Source of the DNA: Rhizophagus clarus
Taxonomy: Eukaryota > Glomeromycota > Glomeromycetes > Glomerales > Glomeraceae
Direction: 5' to 3'
DNA length: 64,000 nt
Assembly: GCA_015698045.1 (NCBI GenBank)
Contig: BLAL01000252.1
Coordinates: forward strand, 1,054,001-1,118,000
Under the pieces are notes generated by a model. The model was not told the origin of the DNA. It did no database searches and saw nothing but the letters and a program-made list of their open reading frames with translations. Both the position numbers and the translations under genes were made by a program. Shown here piece after piece: positions 1 to 12,500 of the stretch (position 1 is the stretch's first letter; every line of letters begins with the position of its first letter).

Positions 1-1004
1 AAAAAAAAAAAAATAATAAAATTAATTTGTCAGTTTTGTTGTTGTTGTATTGTGCGTTATATTGTCTTAATGTTGTGGAATCTTTTTTTTTTTCCTAGAG
101 AATTTTCTCATTGTTGTTTTTCGAGATAATATTCGAAAAAAAAAAAAAATAAAAAAAAAGAAACATTACTTAATTAGTAATACTAATTTAAAAAATGTTT
201 TTAGGTTAAAAATTAGAAATTGCTATAAATAGGAATTTTGATACTAGATTGAAAATATATATATATATGGGATCGAACATCTCCTCATCTCTTTTTGAGG
301 CTTTTTTTTTAACTTTAATCGCTTTTTGGTAAAATACCTTAAGTCAAATGATGGGTTTTTCTATTATATAGCCTTTTGAAGGAAAAGAAGTAATTAAACC
401 TTTAATAATTTGATCATGAGAATAAATTAAATATCATTATCTTAAATTGGAAGGTTCATTTAAAAAAAAAATTAATTCCGGTCAAAATTCCCTAAATTTC
501 CCCAAAAATTATAAATTGTAAGCCGTGTAGAAAAAAAAAAAAATGTAAAAAAAAAAAAAAACTTTACCTTTTAAAAAAGGAAAATTCATTATCATCATCA
601 AATAACCCCAACGATTTATAATCATACTTACGAACTACCCCAACGGCAAATTATTGTACTTAATGTAAATGATTTACATTTATTATTGCAAATTATTTCA
701 CATTACAAAAATCTTTTTTTCACTTCGTTTATAATAATCGCGTGAGTTATCTTATTGTAAACTACCTTTTATGTATATTTCAAAGTGAAAGGTTCGATTT
801 AAACCTTTTTTTATTCACAATGATAAAAATTTTCTCAAAAACTCCCCATATTTGAGCGAAATCTTATGAGATTCTATTGTCTATTTGGGAAATTTCTCAC
901 TTATTGTAACACTACTATGATCATATTAAAAAGGGGTTTCATACATTTTATTTAATTCTGTGCAACACTTAAAAAAAAATTCAAAGTCTCAAGTTTTTTT
1001 TTTT

Positions 1005-1136
1005 GGGTTTAAAAGAATTTTTGTTTAACAGAACTTTGGGTTTAAAAGAATTTTGAGTTTAAAAGAATTTGAGTTTAAAAGAATTTTGGTTTAAAAGAAA
1101 TTTTGGTTTAAAAGAATTTTGGTTTAAAAGAATTCG
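1005..1136. repeat. Minisatellite, 15-17 base unit, about 8 copies
   Basis: Eight imperfect tandem units of the type GGGTTTAAAAGAATTTT follow one another. They vary in the number of G and T at the unit borders, and one diverged unit reads GTTTAACAGAACTTT. The array ends in a GAATTCGGGGGG run. No gene overlaps it. Confidence 0.75.
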
Positions 1137-1872
1137 GGGGGTTTTTTTTTTGAAATCAGTTGTGAAACAATTTATTTAAATAACTTGATTAACTTAATTA
1201 ATTTAATTAACCTGTTGCACCATGCTTTTGAAACAACCAAAATTTGAAACAATCTGATAAATTTTTAATTGATTTAACGCGTCTACTTTGATGTAATTTG
1301 ATGTAATTTATAATTATTATAATTATAACTAAAAAATATTCCGTATATCTGCATATAATAATTAATATTATTATAATATAATAAATAATAATAGCGTGAT
1401 GTAAAAAAATACATATATATATATAATATATATATATATTTTTTTTTAAAAAAAAAAAAAAAAATTAAAATAAATTAATATTATTATTAAATAAATAAAT
1501 AAATAAATAATAATGTTTAAATAATAATAATAATAATAATGATAATAATAATAATAATGATAATAATAATAAATGATGATGATGAACATATTATGATGAT
1601 TTGTATAAAAAATTCGGAAATTATTAAATTCCCACTCATTCTTTTTCACACCATCCCCAATCATCAAAAACAAACAAACATTGCATTTTCCCATTATTTT
1701 ATGACATTTTCCGATTATTTCTTTTATCGTAATAATTACGTTTTTTTGTACGCTTTGGTAAAAAGAAAATCTTCGGTGAAAAAAAAAAAAAAAAAAAATT
1801 TAAATTATTAATATTGTAAAAAAGAAAATTCCGAATATTTTATTCACATGATCTCTTTTTTTTTTTCACAAG

Positions 1873-1901
1873 GGTTACTTTTTTTTTAAAAAAAGGTAAC
1901 C
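1873..1901. repeat. Inverted repeat: GGTTAC arms around a T-run and an A-run
   Basis: The arms GGTTAC and GTAACC flank nine T followed by seven A, so the whole element can fold into one long hairpin. Similar T-run/A-run dyads without GC arms recur through the window, for example near 18898-18920, 28362-28380, 40448-40472 and 47721-47754. Confidence 0.6.
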
Positions 1902-3734
1902 ATAAATTAAAATATCATTTATATAATGAAACAAAAAAAAAACGCCCAATAAAAAAAAACACAAAAACATTACTGAATAGGGATAAATGATTTCTATATA
2001 AAGATTGAATATCATAAACAAAAAAAAAATCGCGTTTTTCTCTTTTCAATTAGACATCATATCCCCATATTTATTATCTAACTAATTATATTGAAATTAC
2101 CGGTTTTCAATAATTATGAGAGAGAAAAAAAACGCACGGATCAAAAAAAAAAAAAAAAAAAAATAAATTGACACTTCAAAAAAAAAACCCCCTTTTTTTT
2201 AATCAAGATAAATTTTATTTTGAATTAAAATTATTCCGATTTGTAAATTTTAACTTTTGTGTTTAAAACCTTAAGTTTGACAAGTATTAAAGTTACAAAA
2301 GACGCGATTATTTTATATATAAACTATACACAACCAATTCATTTTTTTATTATTTATTTGTACCACATGTTATCACATTGAATTGTTATTATCACTTTAA
2401 TTCTGACATCATGGATTTGACGCGGGACCGCGGGACTGTGATTATAATACCTGTAATTTGTGGGATCTGGGATAAATACGGTAAATGCGGTAATTATGGT
2501 AAGAATGTAAAATGTCATGTACAAATTTAAATTGTCGCGTAAAAGATTATTCTTTTAAATGGGGAACACAACTTCTAACAATTATGACAATGAAATTGTT
2601 GAAAAAAATGCGACTATTGGACGTCAAACCGCATATTATGAATTTATTATTTAGGTAGTATTTTAGGTATATCGTGATGTGTTATTACTTATTACTAATA
2701 CCGGTAATTTTTAGATTACTAGAAAATAAATAATATTGGTAATTTTTATATTACTAATAAATAAAAAATATATTATTATTTTTTTTTTTTAATAACTAGG
2801 TAATAATATTATAATAATAATGAATAGTCAAATAATGAAATATTTTAAATATTAATGTTATATATATCGTGAATACTATAATAAAATATAACGTGGAAAC
2901 TCGATAAATTATATTATATAATAAAATAATAAATTATTATAAATATCATATAATTAAACTATATAATTATTATAAATACCATATATTATACTATACAATT
3001 ATTATTAATACCATGTAATTTATACCATATAATTAATTATACCATCATATTAAATTCATATTTACGTCAAAATTAGGTTGTGTCCAGTACTAAATATTAA
3101 TAATGATCGTCATAAATTTTAATCTCTACCAGATTTATCTTTCATCAAATTATGTCTTGGACCCGAGTCCAAGAATTCTTAACTAATATCTTGTTATTAA
3201 ACCGGAAACCTCAAATAAAAAGCATAATAATCTAGTTTTATCGATGTTTCAGAAAACCTGACCATAAAAAGAATCAATAGAAGAAAAATTTACTTATTGT
3301 TTATGTAATAATTTATTTTGACGTAATATCTCTTAAATATCTATTAGCATTAATAAATATAAATAAATAAATAAAAATAAAAAAAAATATATATGATAAG
3401 AAATTGTTTATTTTTCCGAGATGAAATCAAAAAATTTAACGAATTTTTAATAAATCATATCTCTCACTAATTTTTAATACATTGTTACATTGTTACGCGA
3501 AATCATATGATTATTATAGTATAAAAAAAAAAAGGTTAAAAGTTTATGATTAGTATCAAAATTAGTTTAAAATAAAGATAGTTTAAGTAATTAAATAAGC
3601 TTAACTGAGCTTAACTGAGCTTAACTGTTTTTAATCATAACTTAAAAAAAACTTTCAACTTTCAACTACAAAACTGTAAACAACTATTCCAAAATTGTTA
3701 AAGCGTCATTTTTCATAGTTAAAGATATAAAAAT

Positions 3735-4457
3735 ATGGCGTCTTCTCCTGAAGATACCTCTTCAAAAGATAATGTCAACGCGTCTATCTCAAAACTTGAT
3801 ATTCATCTTAAAAAATTAGATAACGCATATAGACATTTATCTATAGGTTTAATCCTTGATTCTGATGTAATCCGTTCAAAGAATAATCTTCCTTGGTATT
3901 CTTATTATCATGAAAAATATTCAAAATATTTAAATTATTGGGATTTAATTGATGAAATATTAAAATTACAAGCTTTATTGATCTTACAAAAATCTTTTAA
4001 TAATATGATAAAAAAACAAATTCAAAATACTTTATTAAATGGTTATATTCAATTCGCTTCAACTTTTTGGATTGAAGAATCTTTATGGTTAAAAGATCCT
4101 GATTTTTTAATACCAAATCAATATGATTTATCTAATTTATTTAAAGATTTATGTAATGAAATTCTTAGTATTAGATTCTGGTTAAATTCTATTAATGATA
4201 CTTTTCTTATTTATAGAAATGATGATCCTAGAGGTTTGGATTTCCTGAATTGTTTTGATGGAAAATCTTTAAAAGATTTATTGGAAGATTATAGAATTAT
4301 CGTTTTTAATGATGATAATCAATTAAATGATCTCGTTCGTGAAGAGATTGCTCCTTTTTATTATATTTCTTTTACTGATTATTATTTAAACCTTTTAAAG
4401 ATTCTATTGGAATATTTTATCGACCATTCAAATGATTACCTTTTATCCTTACAATAA
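3735..4457 (+). CDS. Hypothetical protein, single exon, 240 aa
   Basis: I do not recognise this protein. The frame is open for 240 residues with ordinary coding composition, in contrast to its low-complexity surroundings. It starts at the ATG after GATATAAAAAT and ends in TAA. The N-terminal 20 residues are Ser/Asp/Asn-rich and look disordered. The rest is Leu/Ile/Tyr/Asp-rich and probably helical, with no signal peptide, no membrane segment and no recognisable catalytic motif. It stands alone, with 3.7 kb of AT-rich DNA upstream and a degenerate G-rich repeat directly downstream. No intron is needed. It could be a lineage-specific orphan. The coding call is fairly safe; the function is unknown. 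Confidence 0.7.
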   Translation: MASSPEDTSSKDNVNASISKLDIHLKKLDNAYRHLSIGLILDSDVIRSKNNLPWYSYYHEKYSKYLNYWDLIDEILKLQALLILQKSFNNMIKKQIQNTLLNGYIQFASTFWIEESLWLKDPDFLIPNQYDLSNLFKDLCNEILSIRFWLNSINDTFLIYRNDDPRGLDFLNCFDGKSLKDLLEDYRIIVFNDDNQLNDLVREEIAPFYYISFTDYYLNLLKILLEYFIDHSNDYLLSLQ

Positions 4458-4489
4458 CTTATATTTATATTGGTGAATGAATCTGTGTC

Positions 4490-4695
4490 TGTGTAATAGA
4501 AAAGGAAATCTGTGAAAGGAAAAACTGCTGTGAATTGGTGTCTTTGAGTAAAAAGGGAAATCTGTGAATTGTGAAGGAAATCTGTGAATTGGTAATATCT
4601 GGAATTGGGAAGAATTTGTAGCTTTGTAATATCTGGGATTGGGAAGAATTTATAGCTTTGTAATAGAAAGGGAAATCTGGGATTGGGAAGAAATT
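4490..4695. repeat. Degenerate repeat block downstream of the orphan gene
   Basis: Short phrases such as GGAAATCTGTGAATT, GGGATTGGGAAGAATTT and TAGCTTTGTAATA recur two to four times in shifting order. This looks like a decayed minisatellite made of two interleaved units. It is purine-rich on the plus strand, unlike the flanking AT-rich DNA. Confidence 0.55.
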
Positions 4696-5947
4696 GCTAG
4701 GAAAATCATTACTGAATACTATATATGCTAACGCTGCAAAGAGTGAAAAATATTTGTTTATTTCTATTGAACCTCGATAACAAATTTATGAGTTTTCGTA
4801 AAACTGATTGTGTTGTAAGAAATCTTTTGCTGCAGATTCCAAAAAAAAAATAGGTTCCAGGTAATCAGATAAAGTTTGCGGATAAGACTAGCGCGCGATT
4901 AGTACACGTTTCAAGAATCAAAAGAACAGAATTAAGAATTTGTGAGATACCACACGACAGTTTAGTTAATGGATCAATTAATCACAAGTTAACTAAGTTG
5001 ATATCAATTTATTATATCTGGATGTTTTAATATGCAAAAGTAATTATTAAGAAGCAGTTCAACTTATATAGGTTTTATTTGGAAAGTATGAATATTCGAT
5101 TTAAGTACTTTACACGTAACGCAAAATTATTATATCAATAATTTGAGGTCTTCAAAACTTTTTAATTTATTTTAAATACAATCAATCTAGCTTTAATTCT
5201 CATAATCGGTCACGCTTCTAGTCAGTATCCAGTCTCAAATAAGTTTTCTAACTCTTTCAAACTAGTGATTTATAAAGAAAATTTCAATAATTTACATAAT
5301 TTACAAATAATTTACAAATAAAAGAGTGATTCCCGAAATGAAAGAGTTGACCAAAGTGTGACGGCAAGTAGAATTACGATCCGCGAATTGGCGGATGGAC
5401 ACATTTTGGGCAAGTGTACATGGATTTAATTCATCCGGGTGAATTTTAATCTGGTATTAATTTCTTTTTACTTTCGATTATTTGTTGAGAAAATTTTTTT
5501 TTTTTAATATATTGTATATTGAGACATTCATATAATATCTTCAAAAAAATTTTTTATTTATTGATTTAATGCTCATAAAATAGCCAAAATGTGTTTACTT
5601 ACGGATTGACGGATCGAAATGCTTAGGTTTATTAGTTTTAAATCAAATAAACAATGTGGACTCATGTTTACAGATTTGGTAAAGAATTTATATTATTTAA
5701 CGCCCGCAGTAACAATAATACAGGTAAACTTGATTATATTATTGCCTTCATGCACTTTTCACGTTTAGCAAGTCTAAGAAGCAATTTCCTAGAGCCTCAT
5801 TACGGAATTACGCATACGATCTGATCATAGTTGTCAAAAATTATTTAATGCTACGGAATTTTATCTCATTTAAATAAATAAAAAATATATATATAAATTT
5901 AATATAACGTAAATAAATGAATATTTATAATAAGTCATCAAGTCGTT
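4696..5947. other. Intergenic, no gene seen
   Basis: About 1.25 kb of non-coding AT-rich sequence separates the orphan gene from the 3' end of Hsp70-like copy A. A slightly GC-richer patch at about 5340-5450 contains GATCCGCGAATTGGCGGATG-like sequence that could be an old transposon remnant. I see no open frame or terminal repeat that supports this. Confidence 0.5.
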
Positions 5948-8545
5948 TTAATCAGTTTCCATTTTAAGTTTGGTGATATAATTCTGTCCGTTAGTTTCAT
6001 TCTTTACACTGACGGTTATCTCCATTTGTCCAAAGGTAAACCCAAATAATAGCCTATCAAGGAGGCCTGAACCGGGAAGATTAACGACAAGTTTTCCCAA
6101 AAGTCGCATACCAGGTTCATCGCAATATTTTGCATTATATTCGTTAGTAAAAAATATTCTAAAACTTACTCTGGTTTGGAGAGGAGAAAGTGGTGTAAAA
6201 AATGTTGTAACCTTTTGATTTGTTTCAACTTGAGTACCACGCCTAGCCAAACAATGAAATCTAACAATACGTCCGTTATGGAGTCTCCTACTGATTGGAT
6301 CTCCTTCCATCTAAAATAGTCCATAATAAGAGTTTCTTAAAAGGTTTATAAATATATATCACATTAAAATAACTTACCCAATAATTCACTACTTCAATAC
6401 CGTAAGTATATTTAAGAATTCTTGTAGAAATAACATTATCGTTTTTTAAAGACAATCCATACATTACGGCTCCACGCGAAATTGCTGCAATAGGAATTGT
6501 AGATACACGGATATTTTTTACTACATGTTGAAATTCTTGTTTAATTCTTTTTTGTAAGTATTCTGATTCACTAAATCCTCCTGCTAAAAAAATTGCAGAA
6601 CAATCTTGAACATTAGAAAGTTGAGAACGTATCAAACCAATAATTCTATCGATAACAGGATCAAACATTGCTTTTATATCTTCAAATCTAATATCAATGA
6701 TCCATTCATTTTCTTCCATGATTTCTCTGATTTCTTTTCCGACATATGTTATTAATATCGGAGCTACTCTTTCAATATCTAGCTCATAAGTATCATAATC
6801 TTCTCTGTTTCCTGTAAAAGGTAATTTTACCTTTTGACAGAAGAAATTTTGAACCATATATTGAAATTGGCCATAATGATTTTCCATTAATTGTTTTATG
6901 GCATCATTCCCAAGTTTTTTGCGTAAAAAATTAATAAATTCTTTATCAATATATGTGCTTCCGCAGAAATCTCCGGTACGTTCGGTAATTTCGCCCAATT
7001 CTTTATTTCCGAGTAACGTGAGAGTAGTTAAGTCTACAGTACCACCACCACAATCAACCACCATAAAATTTGCTAAATATAAAAAAAAATCGATTTAATA
7101 ATAATTTTTTTAAATTTATTTAACAAGTGTTCATAACCTGCATCCTATTGTTAATATTTCATCATTTTCCATATCATTCAAGCAATAAATTGCTACGGCT
7201 TCAGCTGTGAAAAAATTACTTTACAAGTTAGTATATTAATGGTCCTAATAAACATTTTAGACAATCAAATAACCGATGAAAGTTTATAAGTTTATTTTAC
7301 TCACGTTCCGTAGTAAATTGTAAATTTTTTGAGCATTTTTTTTCAATTAATCCTGCATTATACACACAATCTCTCATAAGAGCTATTTCTTTGTTTGAAT
7401 ATTCTGCAGGAACAGTAAGAACCAATAATACTTGTTTAAAGAAATCGATTGTTGGCCAATGTTGACCAATCCTATTTTTAATCACCTTAAATTTGATTCA
7501 AGTAAGTAAATATTTATTTATTTATTTATGGTTTTTAAATTTTGATCCATACTTCTCCGATTTCTCTAAGATAGTCTATAATAGTCTTTTTATAATTCAA
7601 TCCATCTGGAAGGTGTGGTTTTAAATTGTCTGGTAATTTACCTAGATGCAATTTAAACAATTCAACTCGTATTTTGTTGCTACTACTTTTTCGACGGCCT
7701 GGTTTTTCAGTTAGAGCTGGTAATCCCCAAGACTTGACTTCATTATTCTCATCATATTGAAGGACTGTATTTGTCTTGAAACTAATAAATTCTCCGAACC
7801 ATTGGTCATTCGTAATAATTTCTTTTGGGTTAGTGACATAACAAAAAGAGAATCCAGAGTAAGTTGTTCCAAAGTCTAGACCAACCACAACTCGAATATC
7901 AGAACAGTTCCGTAGGAGTTTATTCTCTGAATGGAGATATCCGCTTCTATGAGTTTGATTGCCTTTGTCTTTGGATGGAAATAAAACAGATCCAGAAGAA
8001 TCCTCGATAGATTGAATGAATTCCTTGTCTTTAATATCATCATCAATTAAAGGGGATATTGTAAACTTGGTTTTTACTTCAAGATTTTTAATATCATTTT
8101 CATTAACTTCATTTAATTCATCTAATTCAAACTTCTCTAAAGTTTTTTCTAAATTTTTAGAAAAAATTTCAAGTTGTTCATTCTTTTGTTTTTCTAAATT
8201 TCGAACATGCTGTTGAAATTGATTTTCTTTTTCATTAAGATTTTCTCTTAATTTTTTATTCTCTTCTCGAAGACTTTTATATTGCCGTTTAAGCTCAAGT
8301 TGTTCATTTTTTTGTTTTTTTAAATTTAAGATATGTTGTTGACATTGCTTATTTCTTTCTTCAAGTCTTAATTTTAATTCCTTGTTTTCTTCTTGAAGAT
8401 TTTTGTAATCTCTTTCATCAAGTTTTTCTTTTAATTCTTGATATTCTTCTTGAAGATTTTTATAATGTTGCTTAATCTCTTTATTTTCTTCTAATAAATT
8501 TGTCAATTTATTGTTTAATTTTTCAAATTTTTCCAATAAATTCAT
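5948..8545 (-). CDS. Coiled-coil/HSPA12-type Hsp70 protein, copy A
   Basis: Five exons (8545-7553, 7485-7305, 7204-7142, 7072-6378, 6310-5948) give 764 residues. Residues 1-150 are a charged coiled coil. The ATPase core starts near residue 220 with GLDFGTTYSGFSF (phosphate loop 1), followed by VPAEYS, TTEPEA, DCGGGTVDLT (phosphate loop 2) and LAGGFSES (adenosine site). A final exon of about 120 residues starting MEGDPI resembles the HSPA12 C-terminal domain; there is no lid and no EEVD tail. HSPA12-type proteins are divergent Hsp70 ATPases whose fungal role is poorly defined. Two oddities stand out: the coil and ATPase lie in one exon here, whereas an intron separates them in copies B-E; and the donor after exon 3 is GC, because the GT four bases later would break the frame. 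Whether it is expressed is uncertain. Confidence 0.85.
7140..7141 (-). other. GC 5' splice site replacing GT in copy A
   Basis: Copies B-E have GTAAGT or GTAAGC at this exon 3/4 boundary. Copy A reads GCAGGT at the aligned place. Using GC keeps phase 1 and joins in frame to the exon that carries DCGGGT. The nearby GT at 7137-7136 gives phase 2 and shifts the frame. Confidence 0.6.
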
Positions 8546-8637
8546 GATTAATTTTATTTGGTGGTCATTATATTATCGCTCCGCTTTGTGTTTTCGTTAA
8601 TGCCGTTAGCAATCCGTCTGGAGTCTGGACATTGACC

Positions 8638-8648
8638 ATTTATATAAG
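8638..8648 (-). promoter_or_regulatory. TATA-like element of copy A
   Basis: CTTATATAAAT lies about 93 bases upstream of the copy A ATG. The same element occurs 54-60 bases upstream of copies B, C and D, and a shared block with TATCACATGGAAT lies about 20-30 bases further upstream in copies A and B. Conservation between paralogues is the only evidence. Confidence 0.45.
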
Positions 8649-8915
8649 AACTAATGATCTTCAAGTTATCACATGGAATAACACCTTGTAAATCCCGCAA
8701 AACGAGTTTACCAAGCAGATGCATAAAATAAGAATAAAGGTGCATAAATTTACATTTGCAGCAGGAGTTTATCAACCTTATTTAAAGAAGTTGGTCACGC
8801 GACATTTCTTAGATTTTAATATTGAGACGAAACTGTGAAGTCCAAAAATTTAAAAATTTGTCTATTTATAATATTGTACATCTTATTTTTAGTATAGTAC
8901 TTTATTTAAATATAA

Positions 8916-8940
8916 TTTTTGTCGCGTAAAGCGACAAAAA
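8916..8940. repeat. Perfect 10-bp hairpin with 5-nt loop
   Basis: TTTTTGTCGC and GCGACAAAAA are exact inverted repeats around GTAAA, in the gap between copies A and B, about 370 bases upstream of the copy A start. It could be a chance dyad, a transposon scar, or a terminator-like structure. Confidence 0.5.
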
Positions 8941-9506
8941 CTTTTTTTTCTTGTTATATTTCACGGAATTTTTATGGAATCGATAAATTTAGTTCGAAAT
9001 TTTCTATTTATACATATATTGTTATTAGTTCGTAATTATAAGAATTGGAAGTTATTTAGTTTTTAGGTGAAAGCAACCATAATTTAAGATCGTAATGTAC
9101 ACTGATTTTAAAGCGAATGAATATTCGCAAATACCTATATTCTTTTCTGACCTGATTTTTTATTTTAGTTACTAAAATTGAATTAGCATGTATAAAATTT
9201 GATGTGAACAAATATTAAATTATGTGAAGTTATTCAGCCAGCATTGCAGGTACGATCACTAATCAAGGAAAATAACTGCCTGAGACAAACTAATCTTAAG
9301 AAAATTTAAAGGGTGGAATGCATTTTAAGCATTGATGATAAAACACTGCAGATATACAATGTATATGTATACATATACGGTCCGTAAACTTTTTATTGAA
9401 AGTTTTTTATTAAAGTTGTTAATTTATCAGAATGAAACTATTCTTTAAAATTAATAAATAGTTGAAACGAGGCAGCCAAAACACTATACTAATTTATCAC
9501 AATTGA

Positions 9507-12500
9507 TTATTCATTAACATCAATTTCAAACTTGGTTCTACAATACTGTCCACTTATTTCATTTTTTACAGTAACAGCAAACGCCATTTGTCCAAAAGAA
9601 AATCCAAACAATAATTTATCAAGATGTCCGATTTCAGAAAGGTCAATAATAAGTTTTCCTAAACGCTTCATACCGGGCTCATCACAATATTTTGCATCAT
9701 GTTTTGTAGTATAATATATTCTGAAACTTACCCTGGATTGCATTGGAGAAAGCGGTGTAAAAAATGTCGTAAATTCTTCATTGATATTAACCTGGATACC
9801 ACGTCTAGCTAAACAGTGAAATCTATCAATACGTCCGCCCCGGATTTTTCTTTCAATTGGATCTCCTTCCATCTAAAGTAAACGTAAATGGGGAGTTCTT
9901 AAAAAAAAAAATTACGGTTATAAATTACATAAATATCAGAAAAACTCACCCAGTAATTTCTTACTTCGATACCATATGTATATTTAAGAATTCTGGATGA
10001 AATGACACTGTGCGATTCATCAAAATTATCATTTTCTGAATTGTTTATAGATAATCCGTATAATGTGGCTCCATACGAAATTGCTACCATAGGATTTCTG
10101 GGCACAGAAATATTTTTTACTAAATGTTGAAATTCTTGTTTAATCCTTTTTTGTAGATATATTGATTCGCTAAAACCTCCAACTAAGAACATCGCAGAAC
10201 ATGTTTCTCGAGCATTAGAAAGTTGTAAATGTATCAATTTAATAATTTTATTGACAACAGGATCAAACATCGCTTTTACGTCATCATAATCAATTTCAAT
10301 CAACCATTCATCTTCTTTCATTTTATATCTGGTTTCTTCACTGACATATTGTAATAAATTTGGTGCGCTTTCTTGAATATCCAGCTCATAAAGAAATTTA
10401 CTATTATCTCCTGTAAAAGGTATTTTTACACTTCGACAGAATTCTTGAATCATATATTGAAATTGACCATAATAATTTTCTCTAAATGAATCAATGGCAC
10501 TATTTCCAAGTTTTTTACGTAAATAATTAATAAATTCTTTATCAATAAATGTGCTTCCACAGAAATCACCAGTACTTTCGGTGACTTCACCTAATTGATT
10601 ATTTCCAGTTAACTTGCGAATGGTTAAATCTATAGTACCACCACCACAATCAACAATCATGAAAGTTGCTAAAATTTAAATAAAAAAAAAATCAATTAAA
10701 CATTTTTAACATTATTATATAAGCAAATATGCATTACTTACTTTCTGTTGTTAATAAATCATACTCCCGTAATGAATTTTTCATACAATAAATTGCTGCA
10801 GCTTCAGCTTGCAAAAGATAAAAAAATTTTATGAGCTACATTAATTAAATTATATTAATATATTATTTTTTCTAGAATTTTACTTACGTTCTGTAGTAAA
10901 ATGTAAATTTTTTGAATATTTTTCTTCAATCAATCCTGCATTAAACACACAATCTCTCATATCAGCTATTTCATGGTTTGAATATTCTACAGGAATAGTA
11001 AGAACCAATGAAACCTGTTTAAAATCAATGCCTGGCCAGCTTTTTGCAATTTTTTCCTTAATCATCTTAACATTTAATTAAAGTTAGTAAATAATTTAAG
11101 AATCAAATATATTATATATTTCTGAAGTTACCTCTCCAATTTTTCTAAGATAATCAGTAATAGCCTGTTTATAATTCAATCCACTCGGAAGGTGTGGTTT
11201 TAAATTGTTTGATAAATTACCCAAATGCAATTTAAATAACTCAACTGGTTTTGTTTCATTTATATCCTTCGTTTTTTTGTTTTTTTTATATGGTCGTTTA
11301 ACTAGAGCTGAAGACCCCCATGACTTTACATTTTTATACGAATCGTCATTATATTGAAGTACTGTATTTGTCTTACTTCCAATTTCTTCATCCCATTGAT
11401 TATTTGTAATAATATTTCCTGAGTTAGCAGTATGACAATAAGAGAATCCAGAATAAGTTGTTCCAAAGTCTAATCCAACCACAACTCGGATATCACCGTC
11501 TAAATCAATTTAAAGTTTTCGCTTTTAATCAAAATCATTACTTTTAAAATTTAAAACTACATTTATTGCAACATACGTTGATTCTGATTGCTTTTATCTT
11601 TAGATGATACTGATTTTTTCTTTGGCACTTTCTTTGGTGGTGAAGTCATTGTTGCTTCCATTGATAATGAAGTTGATGTTGGTCCTTTCTTCGGTGCTTC
11701 TTTTGCAGAAGGATCCTCGATATAATCGATACTGTCATCATAATTATCAATTAAAGATTTGTTATTCTCTTTAAGACTTTTATTATCATTCTCATTAACT
11801 TCATCTAAATTATCTAATTCCAATTTTCCTAAAGCTTTTTCTAAATTTTGAGAAAATATTTCGAGTTGTTCATTTTTTTGTTTTTCCAAATTTAGAATGT
11901 GTTGTTGAAATTGTCTATCTCTTTCATTAAGTTTTTCTTTTAAGTTCTTATTTTCTTCTTGAAGATTTTTGGATTGCCGCTTAAGCTCTTTATTTTCTTC
12001 TGATAGATTTAGAACTTGTTGTTGAAATTGTCTATCTCTTTCATTAAGTTTTTCTTTTAAGTTCTTATTTTCTTCTTGAAAATCTTTATGTTGACGTTTG
12101 AGTTCTCTATTTTCTTCACGTAGATTTAAAACTTGTTTTTTATTATCTTCTTGAAGGATTTCATTTTGTCTTTTAAGCTCCTTATTTTCTTTAATTAGAT
12201 TTAAATCATCTTTTTTATTATCCTGACGACTTTCATATTTTCGTTTAAGTTCCTTATTTTCTTCTGATAAATTTAGAATATGTTGTTGAAATTGTCTATC
12301 CCTTTCATTAATTTTCTCTTTCAATTTTTTATTATCTTCCTGAAGATTTTTATATTGCCGTTTAAGCTCTTTGTTTTCTTCTGATAGGCTTAAAACTTGT
12401 TGTTGAAATTGTCTATCTCTCTCATTAAGTCTTTCTTTTGATTTTTTGTTATCTTCTTGAAGGTTCTTATATTGTCGTTTAAGCTCCTTATTTTCTTCTA

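Larger units (their letters stand above)
1..3734. other. AT-rich intergenic region with simple repeats, no gene seen
   Basis: No convincing gene is visible. The two overlapping open frames near 1446-1811 are translations of TAA/TAT microsatellite and poly-A/T and were not accepted. The stretch holds many A or T homopolymers, a TAATAA/TGATAA microsatellite near 1485-1580, a 15-17 base minisatellite at 1005-1136, and loosely repeated 30-40 base AT units near 2900-3050. A triplicated GAGCTTAACT-like unit sits at about 3598-3627, just upstream of the first gene. Confidence 0.6.

Noticed and set aside
1446..1811. Two overlapping open frames on opposite strands
   Set aside because: Their translations are runs of Ile/Tyr or Ile/Asn/Asp from a TAA/TAT microsatellite followed by poly-A; there is no coding signal.
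8546..9506. Heat-shock elements upstream of the Hsp70-like genes
   Set aside because: I found no convincing series of alternating GAA/TTC pentamers; only TATA-like and CACATG-type blocks are shared, so heat induction is not claimed.
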